NCBI RefSeq assembly: GCF_002407245.1
Contig: NZ_CP010681.1
Coordinates: 2,852,001 to 2,916,000 of the forward strand
Direction of reading: 5' to 3'
Length of the DNA: 64,000 nucleotides
Source of the DNA: Phaeobacter piscinae
GTDB lineage: Bacteria > Pseudomonadota > Alphaproteobacteria > Rhodobacterales > Rhodobacteraceae
Below the pieces are notes generated by a model that did not search any database, was not told the origin of the DNA, and saw only the letters and a program-made list of their open reading frames with translations. A program made the translations under genes and the position numbers. This document shows, piece after piece, positions 42,310 to 51,809 of the stretch. The first letter of the stretch is position 1, and the number at the start of each line of letters is the position of its first letter.

Positions 42310-43644
42310 TCATCTAAGGATCGGGATCTCTCCCGCGCGGGGATCAGCGCCCGGCCCACCCGCCACCAGTGCCTGTGGTTTCGGACCTCCGGTGGCCCAA
42401 TCCAGTAATTCCACCGTGTGCAAGATTGGGATGTCCGTGGCGGAGCCGATCTGCATCATGCAGCCAATATTGCCCGCTGCGATCAGGTCCGGTTGCCTGG
42501 CTTCCAATGTCGTCACCTTGCGGGCCTTCAATTCAGCCGAAATTTCCGGCTGAAGCAAATTGTAAGTTCCGGCCGAACCGCAGCAGAGGTGACTGTCGGC
42601 AGGTTCCACCACCGTGAAGCCTGCGCGCTTCAGGAGCGTTTTCGGGTGGGTCTTGATCTGCTGGCCGTGCTGCAAGGAACAGGCCGCGTGATAGGCCACT
42701 GTTGTTTCCTTATCCTCCCCTTCCGGCAGGTCCAGCTGTACCAACAGCTCGGAGATATCCATAGCGATTGCCGAAACCCGCGCCGCATCCGCTGCCAACG
42801 CATCATTGCGGAACATATGACCATAGTCCTTGACTGTGGTGCCGCAGCCAGAGGTGTTGATGACGATTGCATCCAGCCCCTGCCCGTCAATTTCGTCTGT
42901 CCAGGCACGGATGTTCTTTGCGGCGGTGGCATGGCTTTCCGCCTCGCGCCCCATGTGATGGGTCAGCGCTCCGCAGCAGCCCGCCCCCGCAGCCACAACC
43001 ACCTCACATCCCAGCCGGGTCAGCAGACGAATGGTGGCATCATTGATATCGGTATTGAGCGCCTTCTGCGCACAACCTGTCATCAGGGCAACGCGTTTCC
43101 TGCGTGGTGCCTTCGCGGCAAAGCTCTGGGGGTCGTCGTTGCGGCTGACCGGTGGGATATGCCGCGGCACCATATCCAGCATGGCACGCAGACGAGCATC
43201 CGGCATGAGCCCCTTGAAAGGCTGTGCCAGCTTGGCCCCGATCAGGGCGAGACGGAACCGCCCCGGATACGGAAGGATCCGCGCCAGCAGCCAACGCAGG
43301 GCACGATCACTCCATGGCCGGTCATAGTGTTTGTCGATGTAGGCGCGCGCATGATCCACAAGATGCATGTAATGCACCCCCGACGGGCAGGTGGTCATGC
43401 AGGCCAGACAGCTGAGGCAGCGGTCAATATGCTTCACGGTCTTGGCATCCGGGACCCGCTCGTTTTCCAGCATATCCTTGATCAGGTAGATTCGACCGCG
43501 GGGGCTGTCCAGCTCGTCGCCCAGCACCTGATATGTCGGGCAGGTCGCAGTGCAGAAGCCGCAATGCACACACGACCTGAGGATTTCGTTGGCACGCTGG
43601 GTGCCCGGGTCGCGCAGCTGTTTTTCGCTGAATGTCGTCTGCAT
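42310..43644 (-). CDS. glcF: Glycolate oxidase iron-sulfur subunit
   Basis: 444 residues. Two [4Fe-4S] motifs near the N-terminus: CVHCGFCTATCP (residues 26-37) and CLSCLACMTTCP (about 77-88). Two CCG-type domains follow: GCCGALTHHMGREAES and HLCCGSAGTYNLLQPE. GlcF passes electrons from the flavoprotein GlcD/GlcE to the quinone pool. It is the third gene of glcD-glcE-glcF on the minus strand, three bases after glcE. The enzyme turns glycolate, a phytoplankton exudate, into glyoxylate. Confidence 0.95.
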   Translation of the reverse strand: MQTTFSEKQLRDPGTQRANEILRSCVHCGFCTATCPTYQVLGDELDSPRGRIYLIKDMLENERVPDAKTVKHIDRCLSCLACMTTCPSGVHYMHLVDHARAYIDKHYDRPWSDRALRWLLARILPYPGRFRLALIGAKLAQPFKGLMPDARLRAMLDMVPRHIPPVSRNDDPQSFAAKAPRRKRVALMTGCAQKALNTDINDATIRLLTRLGCEVVVAAGAGCCGALTHHMGREAESHATAAKNIRAWTDEIDGQGLDAIVINTSGCGTTVKDYGHMFRNDALAADAARVSAIAMDISELLVQLDLPEGEDKETTVAYHAACSLQHGQQIKTHPKTLLKRAGFTVVEPADSHLCCGSAGTYNLLQPEISAELKARKVTTLEARQPDLIAAGNIGCMMQIGSATDIPILHTVELLDWATGGPKPQALVAGGPGADPRAGEIPILR

Positions 43645-43647
43645 CGT

Positions 43648-44748
43648 CTACCCCATCAGTCCCGGATTAAGAATGCCGCGCGGGTCAAACTGGCGCCGCA
43701 GCCCCTCAGATATCGCAGCGAGTGGCCCCGGTTGTGACTGGAACTGGCCCAGCTCAGCCCGTGTCTGCGTGCTGGCGCGCACCAAGGTCGCATGACCCGG
43801 CACCGTCAGCCGGGATCGCAGATCGCTCCCTGCCGGAACCAGCGCCCAGATCAGCCCTCCGCCCCAGTCGAACAGCAAGCCCTCAGCCTCCAGCGCAGGC
43901 GCCAGTGCAATCGCATCCGACGGTTTGACCGAAATTCGCCAGACGTCACCGGGCTGGTCATGGAACGCCGCGACATCGCGGATTCCCTTCCACAGCGCAT
44001 CCCCGGCGCCAGGGGCGAGGCTCACCTCTCCAAATCGACCCAGCGCCTCTTTCAAGGCCTCGGCGCGATAAGTGACGGAGGCCTCAAACCCCTCTATCCG
44101 AATATGAACCGCGGCCAAAGCCGGATCATACGCCGCGCCGGTCACATCATAGGGCGAGCCGAGTGCCGTCGACATCGCAGCAACCGCCAACCCCAGATCC
44201 GCCACATGCACCGTCACCGTCGCGCAGGCCTCCGAACACGGCAGCACCTTCAGCGATACCTCGCTCAACACCCCCAGGGTGCCATGAGAGCCGGCCATCA
44301 GCTTCACCAGGTCGTAACCGGTCACGTTCTTCATCACCCGGCCGCCATTGCTCAGCACCGCGCCGCGCCCATCGACAAAACGCACCCCCAGCAGGAAGTC
44401 CCGCGCCGCGCCGCATTGAATACGCCGGGGGCCGGAGACATTGGCAGCGAACACCCCGCCCATGGTTGGCGTTCCTGTGGTTCCAAGCAGCCCGCGATGA
44501 TCCATCGGCTCAAAGGCCAGACGCTGATTTTCCCCCGCCAGCAGCGCCTGCACCTCCTCCACCGATGTGCCCGCCTGCACAACCAGTGTCAGGGCGCCGG
44601 GCTCATAAAGTGTGACGCCATTGAGACCCGCCACACTGAGCGTCTCACCGCCCATCGACAGACCACGGGTGCCTCCGCCGCTGACAGCCAGAGGCGCTGT
44701 TGCCCCTGCGATGATCTCGGCCAGCTCGGCCTCGCTCTGAGGTGTCAT
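43648..44748 (-). CDS. glcE: Glycolate oxidase FAD-binding subunit GlcE
   Basis: 366 residues from ATG 44748, with GGAAAGG upstream; a longer reading to 44823 runs into the intergenic repeat. FAD-binding domain features: PLAVSGGGTRGLSMGG, GVFAANVSGPRRIQCGAARDFLLGVRFVDG and NGGRVMKNVTGYDLVKLMAGSHGTLGVLSEVSLKV. GlcE is a truncated paralogue of GlcD with the FAD domain and a short cap. It is the second gene of the operon. Confidence 0.93.
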   Translation of the reverse strand: MTPQSEAELAEIIAGATAPLAVSGGGTRGLSMGGETLSVAGLNGVTLYEPGALTLVVQAGTSVEEVQALLAGENQRLAFEPMDHRGLLGTTGTPTMGGVFAANVSGPRRIQCGAARDFLLGVRFVDGRGAVLSNGGRVMKNVTGYDLVKLMAGSHGTLGVLSEVSLKVLPCSEACATVTVHVADLGLAVAAMSTALGSPYDVTGAAYDPALAAVHIRIEGFEASVTYRAEALKEALGRFGEVSLAPGAGDALWKGIRDVAAFHDQPGDVWRISVKPSDAIALAPALEAEGLLFDWGGGLIWALVPAGSDLRSRLTVPGHATLVRASTQTRAELGQFQSQPGPLAAISEGLRRQFDPRGILNPGLMG

Positions 44749-44753
44749 TCTTT

Positions 44754-44799
44754 CACCTTTCCAAAATACTCTGGGGGTCGTGGGGGCAAAGCCCCCGCT
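44754..44799. repeat. Roseobacter-type intergenic repeat (copy 3) between glcD and glcE
   Basis: CACCTTTCCAAAATACTCTG followed by an inverted GGGGGCAAAGCCCCC. Its head matches the copy at 21139 (CACCTTTCCCGAAATACTC). Confidence 0.5.
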
Positions 44800-44832
44800 G
44801 CAGACCCGCACAGGGTCTGCCATGGGCCACTG

Positions 44833-46281
44833 TCACAGGGGGACAGCTGCCGGAGTTCGACGGCTTTGCGTGGTCGAGAGGGGGAAAACCTTGGCCGGGT
44901 TCAGCAGCCACTTGGGATCGAACACATCCTTCACCCGCAGCTGTGCCTCGATATCCGCAGCGCCATATTGATCCAGCATCAGATCACGCTTTTCGATCCC
45001 GACACCATGTTCCCCTGTCAGGCAGCCGCCCACCTCCACACACAGCTTCAGGATTTCAGCGCCAAAGGCCTCGCAGGTTTCCAGATCGCCGGGTTTGTTG
45101 GCATCAAACAGGATCAAAGGATGCATATTGCCATCACCTGCGTGAAACACATTGGCGACATCCAGGCCAAATTCCTGGCTCATCTCTCCGATGCGGCGTA
45201 GCACATGGGGCAGCGATGTGACCGGTATTGTGCCGTCCAGACACATGTAGTCATTGATCTGCCCCATCGCACCAAAGGCTGATTTCCGGCCCAGCCAAAT
45301 GCGAGCCGCCTCATCGCTGTCGCGGGCCTCGCGCAGTTCCACCGGATTATGAGAGCGGGCGATCTCGGTGATCAGCCGCAACTGGTGGTCGATCTCCGCA
45401 TCGCTGCCTTCGACTTCGACGATCAGCAGGGCTTCGCACATCGGATAGCCCGCCTTGGCGAAGGCTTCACAGGCCTCAATGCAAGGGCGGTCCATAAACT
45501 CAATCGCGACCGGCAGCACACCTGCCTTGATAATATCGCTGACACAGGCACCGGCGACTTCATTACTGTCGTAGCCAATCAGCACGGGGCGCGCCCCTTC
45601 GGGTTTGCGTAAAATACGCAAAGTGGCCTCGGTCACCACCCCCAACTGTCCCTCACTGCCGCAAATCACGCCCAGCAGATCCAGCCCACCAGCATCCAAG
45701 TGGGCGCCGCCTATTTCCACAACGGAGCCATCCATCATCACCATGGTCACCCCCATCAGGTTGTTTGTGGTGACGCCATATTTCAGACAATGGGCACCGC
45801 CCGAGTTCATCGCGATATTGCCGGCAATTGCACAGGCCAGCTGCGACGACGGATCCGGCGCATAGAAAAACTCTTCTTCCTCAACCGCGCCTGACACGCT
45901 CAGATTGGTGCGCCCGGTCTGCACCCGGATAATGCGGTTGTCGTAATCCGTCTCCAGCACAGCATTCATCCGCGCGACACCAAGGATCACGCAGTCAGCT
46001 GTCGGCAGAGCGCCACCGGCAAGCGAGGTGCCCGCGCCGCGCGGCACCACCGGAACACCAGCCGCATGGCAGATCCGCAGCACATCGGAAACTTCCTTGG
46101 TCGTGCGCGGCAGGACGACCAGCATCGGCGGGCATTTATATGCCGTCAGCGCGTCGCATTCATAGGCGCGGGTCTCCGCCGGGTCCTGAACCAGAGCATC
46201 ATCCGGCAAGACCGCCGCAAGCCGCGATGCCAGCTCAGCCTTCTGTGACAGCACTGTCTGATCTGGGATGGGCATGTCCAT
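44833..46281 (-). CDS. glcD: Glycolate oxidase subunit GlcD (FAD-linked)
   Basis: 482 residues; ATG 46281 has AGGAGA seven bases upstream. The PCMH-type FAD domain shows VVPRGAGTSLAGGALPTADCVILGVARMN and IAGNIAMNSGGAHCLKYGVTTNNLMGVTMV, and the C-terminal domain contains VFHAGDGNMHPLILFDANKPG and GEHGVGIEKRDLM. It oxidises glycolate (possibly D-lactate) with GlcE and GlcF. First gene of the operon, behind a GntR-like palindrome. Confidence 0.95.
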   Translation of the reverse strand: MDMPIPDQTVLSQKAELASRLAAVLPDDALVQDPAETRAYECDALTAYKCPPMLVVLPRTTKEVSDVLRICHAAGVPVVPRGAGTSLAGGALPTADCVILGVARMNAVLETDYDNRIIRVQTGRTNLSVSGAVEEEEFFYAPDPSSQLACAIAGNIAMNSGGAHCLKYGVTTNNLMGVTMVMMDGSVVEIGGAHLDAGGLDLLGVICGSEGQLGVVTEATLRILRKPEGARPVLIGYDSNEVAGACVSDIIKAGVLPVAIEFMDRPCIEACEAFAKAGYPMCEALLIVEVEGSDAEIDHQLRLITEIARSHNPVELREARDSDEAARIWLGRKSAFGAMGQINDYMCLDGTIPVTSLPHVLRRIGEMSQEFGLDVANVFHAGDGNMHPLILFDANKPGDLETCEAFGAEILKLCVEVGGCLTGEHGVGIEKRDLMLDQYGAADIEAQLRVKDVFDPKWLLNPAKVFPLSTTQSRRTPAAVPL

Positions 46282-46305
46282 GGGGCTCTCCTGTGGATGC
46301 GGTAT

Positions 46306-46326
46306 TTGGTAAACTAATATTACCAA
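46306..46326 (-). promoter_or_regulatory. GntR/FadR-type operator upstream of glcD (candidate)
   Basis: Inverted repeat TTGGTAA (46306-46312) and TTACCAA (46320-46326), a seven-base spacer, 25-45 bases before the glcD start. TTGGT/ACCAA half-sites are typical of FadR-subfamily GntR regulators such as GlcC or PdhR. No such regulator gene is in the window. Confidence 0.6.
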
Positions 46327-46371
46327 TTTTCACAACTGGCAAGTCTGCAGTTCCACAGCTAGGGTCAGCAC

Positions 46372-47130
46372 ATGACCTTGCTCGACCGTATCGCCCTGTT
46401 TTCACCCGCTGATCTGGCGGCCTGCGTGCTTTTGATCCTATGCTGGCTTGGCATTGGATGGCGTATCGAAAATGCCACGGCAGAGCATCCTTCCGTCTCT
46501 GGCCTGATGGCTGAGTTCCGGCATGCCTGGATGATTCAGATGGTGCAACGCGAACCGAGAATCTTTGATGCGCAGCTGATCTCGAACCTGCGGCAAGGCA
46601 GTGCTTTCTTTGCCTCGGCCTCAATGATCGCCATTGGCGGCGGGCTCGCCTTGATCGGCAACACGGATCAACTGGCTGGCGTCGCACAGGACCTGAGCCT
46701 GGAAAGCGCCCCCGCCTTTGTCTGGGATGTCAAAATCCTGATGGTGCTGTTGCTACTGTCCAATGCGTTTCTGAAGTATGTCTGGGCGCACCGCCTGTTC
46801 GGTTATTGCTTTGTGCTGATGGCGGCGGTGCCCAACACCGACGCGGATGCGCAGGCCTATCCCCGCGCCAGCCAGGCGGCGGATCTTAGCATTACTGCGG
46901 CACGCAGTTTCAATCGCGCCATGCGATCCACCTATTTCGCCCTTGCCGCCGTGGCTTGGCTGATCGGCTCCTGGGCGCTGATTGCAGCCAGCCTTGTGAC
47001 CTTTGCCGTGCTCTACCGCCGCGAGTTTGCCTCACAATCTCGCAGCATATTGCAACGTGTACCCGCAAATACGACGCCACCTGCGCCAAACACTCCCACA
47101 AGTACCGATCGGGGCAACACGCAGATGTGA
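46372..47130 (+). CDS. DUF599 family membrane protein
   Basis: 252 residues with four hydrophobic segments: LAACVLLILCWLGIGW, SAFFASASMIAIGGGLALIG, VWDVKILMVLLLLSNAFLKYVWA and YFALAAVAWLIGSWALIAASLVTFAVL. ENATAEHPSVSGLMAEFRHAWM and REPRIFDAQLISNLRQG near the N-terminus match the DUF599 family as I remember it. The C-terminal 30 residues are Pro/Thr-rich and disordered. Function unknown. It reads divergently from glcD and is followed 36 bases later by a small secreted-protein gene. Confidence 0.82.
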   Translation: MTLLDRIALFSPADLAACVLLILCWLGIGWRIENATAEHPSVSGLMAEFRHAWMIQMVQREPRIFDAQLISNLRQGSAFFASASMIAIGGGLALIGNTDQLAGVAQDLSLESAPAFVWDVKILMVLLLLSNAFLKYVWAHRLFGYCFVLMAAVPNTDADAQAYPRASQAADLSITAARSFNRAMRSTYFALAAVAWLIGSWALIAASLVTFAVLYRREFASQSRSILQRVPANTTPPAPNTPTSTDRGNTQM

Positions 47131-47166
47131 CAGCGACGAAATGCACGTCACGCCTATACTCGGGCC

Positions 47167-47535
47167 ATGATCCGATGCATCACTCTTCTCTCTCTGATTT
47201 GGCTGCCTGCGGTGGCGCTGGCAGATGACCCGCGGATAACCGAAGCGACCGCACAGCAGACGGGCGACAGCTGGCGTATCAGTGTCACACTCACCCATCC
47301 GGACAGCGGCTGGAACCATTATGCGGACGGCTGGCGAGTGCTGGACACCAACGGCAATGTGCTCGGCCTGCGTGAACTTGCCCATCCGCATGTAACCGAA
47401 CAGCCCTTCACCCGGTCATTGGCTGGTGTGGCAATACCGAAGGGATTGGACACAGTGCTGATCCAGGCCCGCTGCAATGTCGATGGCTGGTCCGAAGCAA
47501 CCTATGTGCTGCCTCTTGCCTGCTCCTCCTGCTGA
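47167..47535 (+). CDS. Small secreted hypothetical protein
   Basis: 122 residues with a signal peptide (CITLLSLIWLPAVALA). The mature part has alternating beta-strand character: WRISVTLTHPDSGWNHYADGWRVLDTNGNVLGLREL, then HVTEQPFTRSLAGVAIPKGLDTVLIQARCNVDGW, ending in CSSC. It may form an immunoglobulin-like beta sandwich in the periplasm. Cysteines near the end could pair with that at the conserved RCNVDGW. No family is recognised with certainty. Probably cotranscribed with the DUF599 gene. Confidence 0.65.
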   Translation: MIRCITLLSLIWLPAVALADDPRITEATAQQTGDSWRISVTLTHPDSGWNHYADGWRVLDTNGNVLGLRELAHPHVTEQPFTRSLAGVAIPKGLDTVLIQARCNVDGWSEATYVLPLACSSC

Positions 47536-47573
47536 CGCCATCGATGGCACAGATCTGCTGCGGAGCCCTTAGG

Positions 47574-48044
47574 CTAGACTCTGTGATACGGGCTGCCTGC
47601 AAGAATAGTGGCGGCGCGATAGATCTGCTCTGCCAACAGCACCCGCACCAGCATATGTGGCCAGACCATCTTGCCCAGTGAGATTGAGAAATCCGCCTCA
47701 GCACGCAAGCTGGGATCAATCCCATCCGCTCCCCCGATCACGAAGGCTACATCTTGGCGACCGGTATCGCGCCAATCGGCAAGGCGTTTTGAGAAATCAG
47801 GCGAACTCAGCAGCTTGCCGCGTTCGTCCAATGTGCAGATGACAGCCCCCTTGGGGATTGCCTTGCGCAGCAGCTCCGCCTCGGCGGCCATGCCTGCGTT
47901 TTTCTTGTCCTCGACTTCGACAATGCGACAAGGGCCCAGACCAAGGGCCCGGCCCGTGCGGTCGAAGCGCTCAATATAGTCGTCGATCAACTGCTTTTCC
48001 GGGCTGGCCCGCAGCCGCCCGACCACACAGAAATGAACTTTCAT
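47574..48044 (-). CDS. rlmH: 23S rRNA (pseudouridine(1915)-N3)-methyltransferase RlmH
   Basis: 156 residues from ATG 48044 (MKVHFCVVGRLRASPEKQLIDDY); the extension to 48080 is ignored. SPOUT-family markers: ICTLDERGKLLSSPDFSKRLADW, VAFVIGGADGIDPSLR (SAM-binding knot) and LGKMVWPHMLVRVLLAEQIYRAATILAGSPYHR, which ends in the invariant HR. It methylates pseudouridine 1915 of helix 69. It sits downstream of rsfS, a common pairing. Confidence 0.96.
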   Translation of the reverse strand: MKVHFCVVGRLRASPEKQLIDDYIERFDRTGRALGLGPCRIVEVEDKKNAGMAAEAELLRKAIPKGAVICTLDERGKLLSSPDFSKRLADWRDTGRQDVAFVIGGADGIDPSLRAEADFSISLGKMVWPHMLVRVLLAEQIYRAATILAGSPYHRV

Positions 48045-48129
48045 GAGGACACTTTCGATACAGGCCCGCGCCAGGCGCATACTACGCTCTGCACGGGCCG
48101 ATCTGATGGAACCGGATCCGATCTGGGGA

Positions 48130-48498
48130 TCAGTTCTCGCTCTGGGCAGGTGACGTGCCCGCAGGCAGCCACATTTTTTCGAGCTGATAGAATTCGCGCA
48201 CTTCCGGACGGAACAGATGGACGATGATATCGCCGGTATCGATCAGCACCCAGTCGCCGGTGTCTTTGCCTTCGACCTTGCAGACCATGCCGTAGTCCTG
48301 CTTCAGGCGGTCAGCCAGCTTTTCAGCCATAGACGCCACCTGACGGGTGGAGCGACCCGAGGCAATAACCATGTGATCGCCAATAGCCGTTTTGCCGCGC
48401 AGGTCGATCTGCACGACATCTTCAGCCTTGTCGTCATTCAGCGAGGAAAGAACACGCGCCAGCAGCTCATCGCTGGTTGGCTGTGATTTGGTAGCCAT
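48130..48498 (-). CDS. rsfS: Ribosome silencing factor RsfS
   Basis: 122 residues from ATG 48498, with CGGAG nine bases upstream; a GTG nine bases earlier would also read. The family core is EDVVQIDLRGKTAIGDHMVIASGRSTRQVASMAEKLADRL and DTGDIIVHLFRPEVREFYQLEKMW, a near-perfect RsfS/RsfA/Iojap C-terminus. RsfS binds ribosomal protein L14 and blocks subunit joining under starvation. It lies 85 bases before rlmH on the same strand. Confidence 0.95.
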   Translation of the reverse strand: MATKSQPTSDELLARVLSSLNDDKAEDVVQIDLRGKTAIGDHMVIASGRSTRQVASMAEKLADRLKQDYGMVCKVEGKDTGDWVLIDTGDIIVHLFRPEVREFYQLEKMWLPAGTSPAQSEN

Positions 48499-48725
48499 TA
48501 CGGCCACTCCGCGGCCAGCATCTGGGGCCGCCTGAGGTTCGGGTGACAGGACATTGTCCTCCTTGTAACGCGCCGCCGGTCCCCCGGCGCTGGGGTTGCC
48601 TTAATGTAGCAAGCCATATGCGGTTTTTCAATGAACCTTGACGGCCGGCTGCTATGCGCGCCGCGCAGGCGTAAGATCAGCGTGAAATGACAATGTAACT
48701 GCCTCCTGCCGTGCCAGAACGCGTC

Positions 48726-50087
48726 TCAGTCCTGCATCGCCACCGGCAAGGCCTCGTTCAGCACACGCACCTCCCGCTGCGGGAAGGGGATCGAGATTCC
48801 GGCCTCCTTGAAGGCGTCCCAGAGCGCCAGATAGACATTGCCGCGAATATTGGTCAGCCCGCCGGTCGGATCGCTGATCCAGAACCGCAGCACATAGTCC
48901 ACGCTGCTGTCCCCAAATCCGACGATGTGACAGACCGGCGCCCGGTTGCCGCCACTCAGCACACGCCCCACGGTTTTGGCCGCCTCAATCGCGACACGGC
49001 GCACCTCATGCGGGTCATCGCTGTAGCCGGTGCCAAACTTCAGATCCAGCCGTACGAATCGGTCGGTATGGGACCAGTTGACCACCTCATTGGTGATGAA
49101 ATCCTCGTTCGGGATCAGGTATTCGCGGCCATCCCGGGTCACTACAGACACATAGCGCGCGCCAAGGGAATTGATCCAACCAAAGGTCTCGCCCAGCGAA
49201 ATCACATCCCCCGGTTTGATGGACTTATCCAGCAGGATGATGAGGCCTGACACCAGATTGGACACAACTTTCTGCAGACCAAAACCAAGACCGACACCAA
49301 TGGCACCAGACAGAACCGCAAGGCCCGTCAGATCAATTCCAATCGCCTTCAATCCAATGAAGAAGGCACCGCCAAGCAGCAGGATCTGCGCCAGCTTGGC
49401 ACCAAGCACCTGCATTGACGGTGAGATATCCGGATTGTTGCGGATCCGGTTCGCGGCAACGGATGAAATCGCACGCGCCAGCGTGAGCATGACACCCAGA
49501 ATGACCACCGCCTGAACGATCAAGAACAGCGAGATGCGCAAATCCCCGAAATCAATCGCCACACTGTCGAGAAACGCCGTTGCTTCAGCTGTGATGCCGA
49601 GGATGCGTAGGGTGACCCAGATCCAGGCGCCATATTTTACCAGCTTTCGCAGCAGGGGATTGGCTACCAGCCGCGTCGCAAAGGACACGATCAGCCAGGC
49701 CAGAGACAGGTTTGCGATCACAACCATTAGGCGTGATCTGCTGGGCCAGGTGATATCCTGCATGATCAGAACCGTGGTCCAAATCAGCAATACAAAGAGG
49801 ATGCCACGAATACGCCTGTGCAAGACCAACCCTGCCCGCATACGCCAACGCGGCCAGCCGGTGCGGCCACGAAGCCAATCATGAAAAGCCCCTGCGATGG
49901 GTTTGGCCAACACCGCGGCCAGGACCAACAGGCCGACTGCGATCCCGAGCTGATAGGCATTCCATGGGCGCAGCAGAACCTCCGCCGTGTTGGTCAGGAA
50001 ATCCCACAGCTGCTGCCCCAGCTCAATTGCCTCAGCCGTGCTTTCGGCCAGCGCATCTTTGGTCTCGATCTGTTCGTCCGGATCCAT
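48726..50087 (-). CDS. MscS-family mechanosensitive channel
   Basis: 453 residues from ATG 50087. Several membrane segments (LGIAVGLLVLAAVLAKPI, GILFVLLIWTTVLIMQ, LSLAWLIVSFATRLVA, LFLIVQAVVILGVMLT) precede the pore helix region LTGLAVLSGAIGVGLGFGLQKVVSNLVSGLIILLDKSIKPGDVI, which is the diagnostic MscS TM3 Gly/Ala pattern. The cytoplasmic beta domain follows (GEVNWSHTDRFVRLDLKFG-like, GGNRAPVCHIVGFGDSSVDYVLRFW) and the tail ends SIPFPQREVRVL. It should release solutes on osmotic downshift. The acidic N-terminal stretch (about 35 residues) precedes the first helix. Confidence 0.9.
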   Translation of the reverse strand: MDPDEQIETKDALAESTAEAIELGQQLWDFLTNTAEVLLRPWNAYQLGIAVGLLVLAAVLAKPIAGAFHDWLRGRTGWPRWRMRAGLVLHRRIRGILFVLLIWTTVLIMQDITWPSRSRLMVVIANLSLAWLIVSFATRLVANPLLRKLVKYGAWIWVTLRILGITAEATAFLDSVAIDFGDLRISLFLIVQAVVILGVMLTLARAISSVAANRIRNNPDISPSMQVLGAKLAQILLLGGAFFIGLKAIGIDLTGLAVLSGAIGVGLGFGLQKVVSNLVSGLIILLDKSIKPGDVISLGETFGWINSLGARYVSVVTRDGREYLIPNEDFITNEVVNWSHTDRFVRLDLKFGTGYSDDPHEVRRVAIEAAKTVGRVLSGGNRAPVCHIVGFGDSSVDYVLRFWISDPTGGLTNIRGNVYLALWDAFKEAGISIPFPQREVRVLNEALPVAMQD

Positions 50088-50393
50088 GACGCTCCCTTTT
50101 GCTTGCGAGTCTGACGCGCCTTCAGGTTCCAATCAAGGCGCGACTTTGGGTGATATCGCAATTCCAAGTGCGACCATCCTGTTGACTGCGTTTCAGAACG
50201 AATCTTGATTGCCACGCCCAGCGGATGTATCTGACAGCCATGACCCTCGTTTTGGCCCATCATATCGAGCTGCAAGACCGCGCACGCCTGCGCGAACGGT
50301 TCTTTGGTGCCGCCCGCACGGTCCTGGCGCGGCTATAAGGCTGCCGCCAAGCCATTTTGCCAGCTACATTCCAAAAACTACGGGAGAGGACTC
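50088..50393. other. 306-base gap between mscS-like and leuC genes; possible 37-residue ORF
   Basis: This gap holds the divergent promoters of the channel and leuC genes. A short frame from ATG 50225 to stop 50338 (37 residues, beginning [17 protein letters not shown] and containing seven Leu) could be a leader peptide for leuC, but its leucines are scattered rather than in a run and no attenuator stem-loop was found, so I treat it as unproven. Confidence 0.4.
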
Positions 50394-51797
50394 ATGTCCC
50401 CCAAGACGCTTTACGACAAAATCTGGGATGCGCATGTTGCGCATGAAGCCGAGGACGGCACTTGCCTGCTCTATATCGACCGCCATCTGGTTCACGAAGT
50501 GACCAGCCCGCAGGCGTTCGAAGGCCTGCGCATGGCAGGTCGCAAGGTACACGCGCCCGACAAAACCATCGCGGTGCCGGACCACAACGTGCCGACCACG
50601 CTTGACCGCGCCAAAGGCATCGAGAACGAGGAAAGCCGCATCCAGGTCGAAGCGCTCGACAAGAACGCCCGCGAATTCGGCGTGCATTACTACCCGGTGG
50701 ATGACGTCCGTCAGGGCATCGTGCACATTGTCGGCCCCGAACAGGGCTGGACCCTGCCCGGCATGACCGTGGTTTGCGGCGACAGCCACACCGCCACCCA
50801 CGGTGCTTTTGGTGCGCTCGCGCATGGCATCGGCACATCGGAGGTGGAGCACGTGCTGGCCACCCAGACGCTGATCCAGAAGAAGTCCAAGAACATGAAG
50901 GTGGAGATCACCGGCAAGCTGAAGCCGGGTGTGACCGCCAAGGACATCACCCTGGCCGTGATCGGCGAGACCGGCACCGCCGGCGGCACCGGCTATGTCA
51001 TCGAATATTGCGGCGAAGCGATCCGCGATCTGTCGATGGAAGGCCGCATGACCGTCTGCAACATGGCCATTGAGGGCGGCGCCCGCGCCGGTCTGATCGC
51101 CCCGGACGAGACCACTTTCGAGTATGTCAAGGGCCGCCCGCACGCTCCGAAAGGTGCCCAGTGGGAAGCCGCGCTGACCTGGTGGAAAACCCTGTTCACT
51201 GACGAAGGCGCCCATTTCGACAAGGTAGTCACCCTGAAGGGCGAAGACATCCAGCCGGTTGTGACCTGGGGCACCTCGCCCGAGGACGTGCTGCCGATCA
51301 CCGGTGTGGTGCCGGCACCTGAGGATTTCACCGGCGGCAAGGTTGAGGCGGCCCGCCGTTCGCTTGAATACATGGGGCTCACTCCCGGCCAGAAGCTGAC
51401 CGACATTGAGATCGACACCGTCTTCATCGGGTCCTGCACCAACGGCCGCATCGAAGACCTGCGCGCCGTGGCTGAGGTCGTGAAGGGCAAGAAGGTCAAG
51501 GACGGCATGCGCGCCATGGTCGTTCCGGGCTCCGGTTTGGTCCGTGCCCAAGCTGAGGAAGAAGGCATTGCCGAGATCCTCCAGGACGCCGGTTTTGAAT
51601 GGCGTCTTGCGGGCTGCTCCATGTGCCTGGCGATGAACCCCGACCAGCTGTCCGAAGGTGAGCGCTGTGCCGCAACCTCAAACCGGAACTTCGAAGGTCG
51701 TCAGGGCTACAAGGGTCGCACCCATCTGGTGTCCCCTGCCATGGCTGCCGCTGCTGCCCTGACAGGCAAGCTGACCGATGTGCGCGAGCTGAACTAA
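50394..51797 (+). CDS. leuC: 3-isopropylmalate dehydratase large subunit
   Basis: 467 residues from ATG 50394 (GGGAGAGG upstream). The aconitase-type [4Fe-4S] ligands are in [14 protein letters not shown] and [44 protein letters not shown] is the substrate/cofactor signature. It interconverts 2- and 3-isopropylmalate with LeuD, encoded 12 bases downstream. Belongs to leucine biosynthesis with leuB at 55866. Confidence 0.97.
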   Translation: MSPKTLYDKIWDAHVAHEAEDGTCLLYIDRHLVHEVTSPQAFEGLRMAGRKVHAPDKTIAVPDHNVPTTLDRAKGIENEESRIQVEALDKNAREFGVHYYPVDDVRQGIVHIVGPEQGWTLPGMTVVCGDSHTATHGAFGALAHGIGTSEVEHVLATQTLIQKKSKNMKVEITGKLKPGVTAKDITLAVIGETGTAGGTGYVIEYCGEAIRDLSMEGRMTVCNMAIEGGARAGLIAPDETTFEYVKGRPHAPKGAQWEAALTWWKTLFTDEGAHFDKVVTLKGEDIQPVVTWGTSPEDVLPITGVVPAPEDFTGGKVEAARRSLEYMGLTPGQKLTDIEIDTVFIGSCTNGRIEDLRAVAEVVKGKKVKDGMRAMVVPGSGLVRAQAEEEGIAEILQDAGFEWRLAGCSMCLAMNPDQLSEGERCAATSNRNFEGRQGYKGRTHLVSPAMAAAAALTGKLTDVRELN

Positions 51798-51809
51798 GGA
51801 GCCAGCAAA

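Noticed and set aside
50364..51551. Minus-strand frame opposite leuC
   Set aside because: Shadow of a strongly conserved gene.
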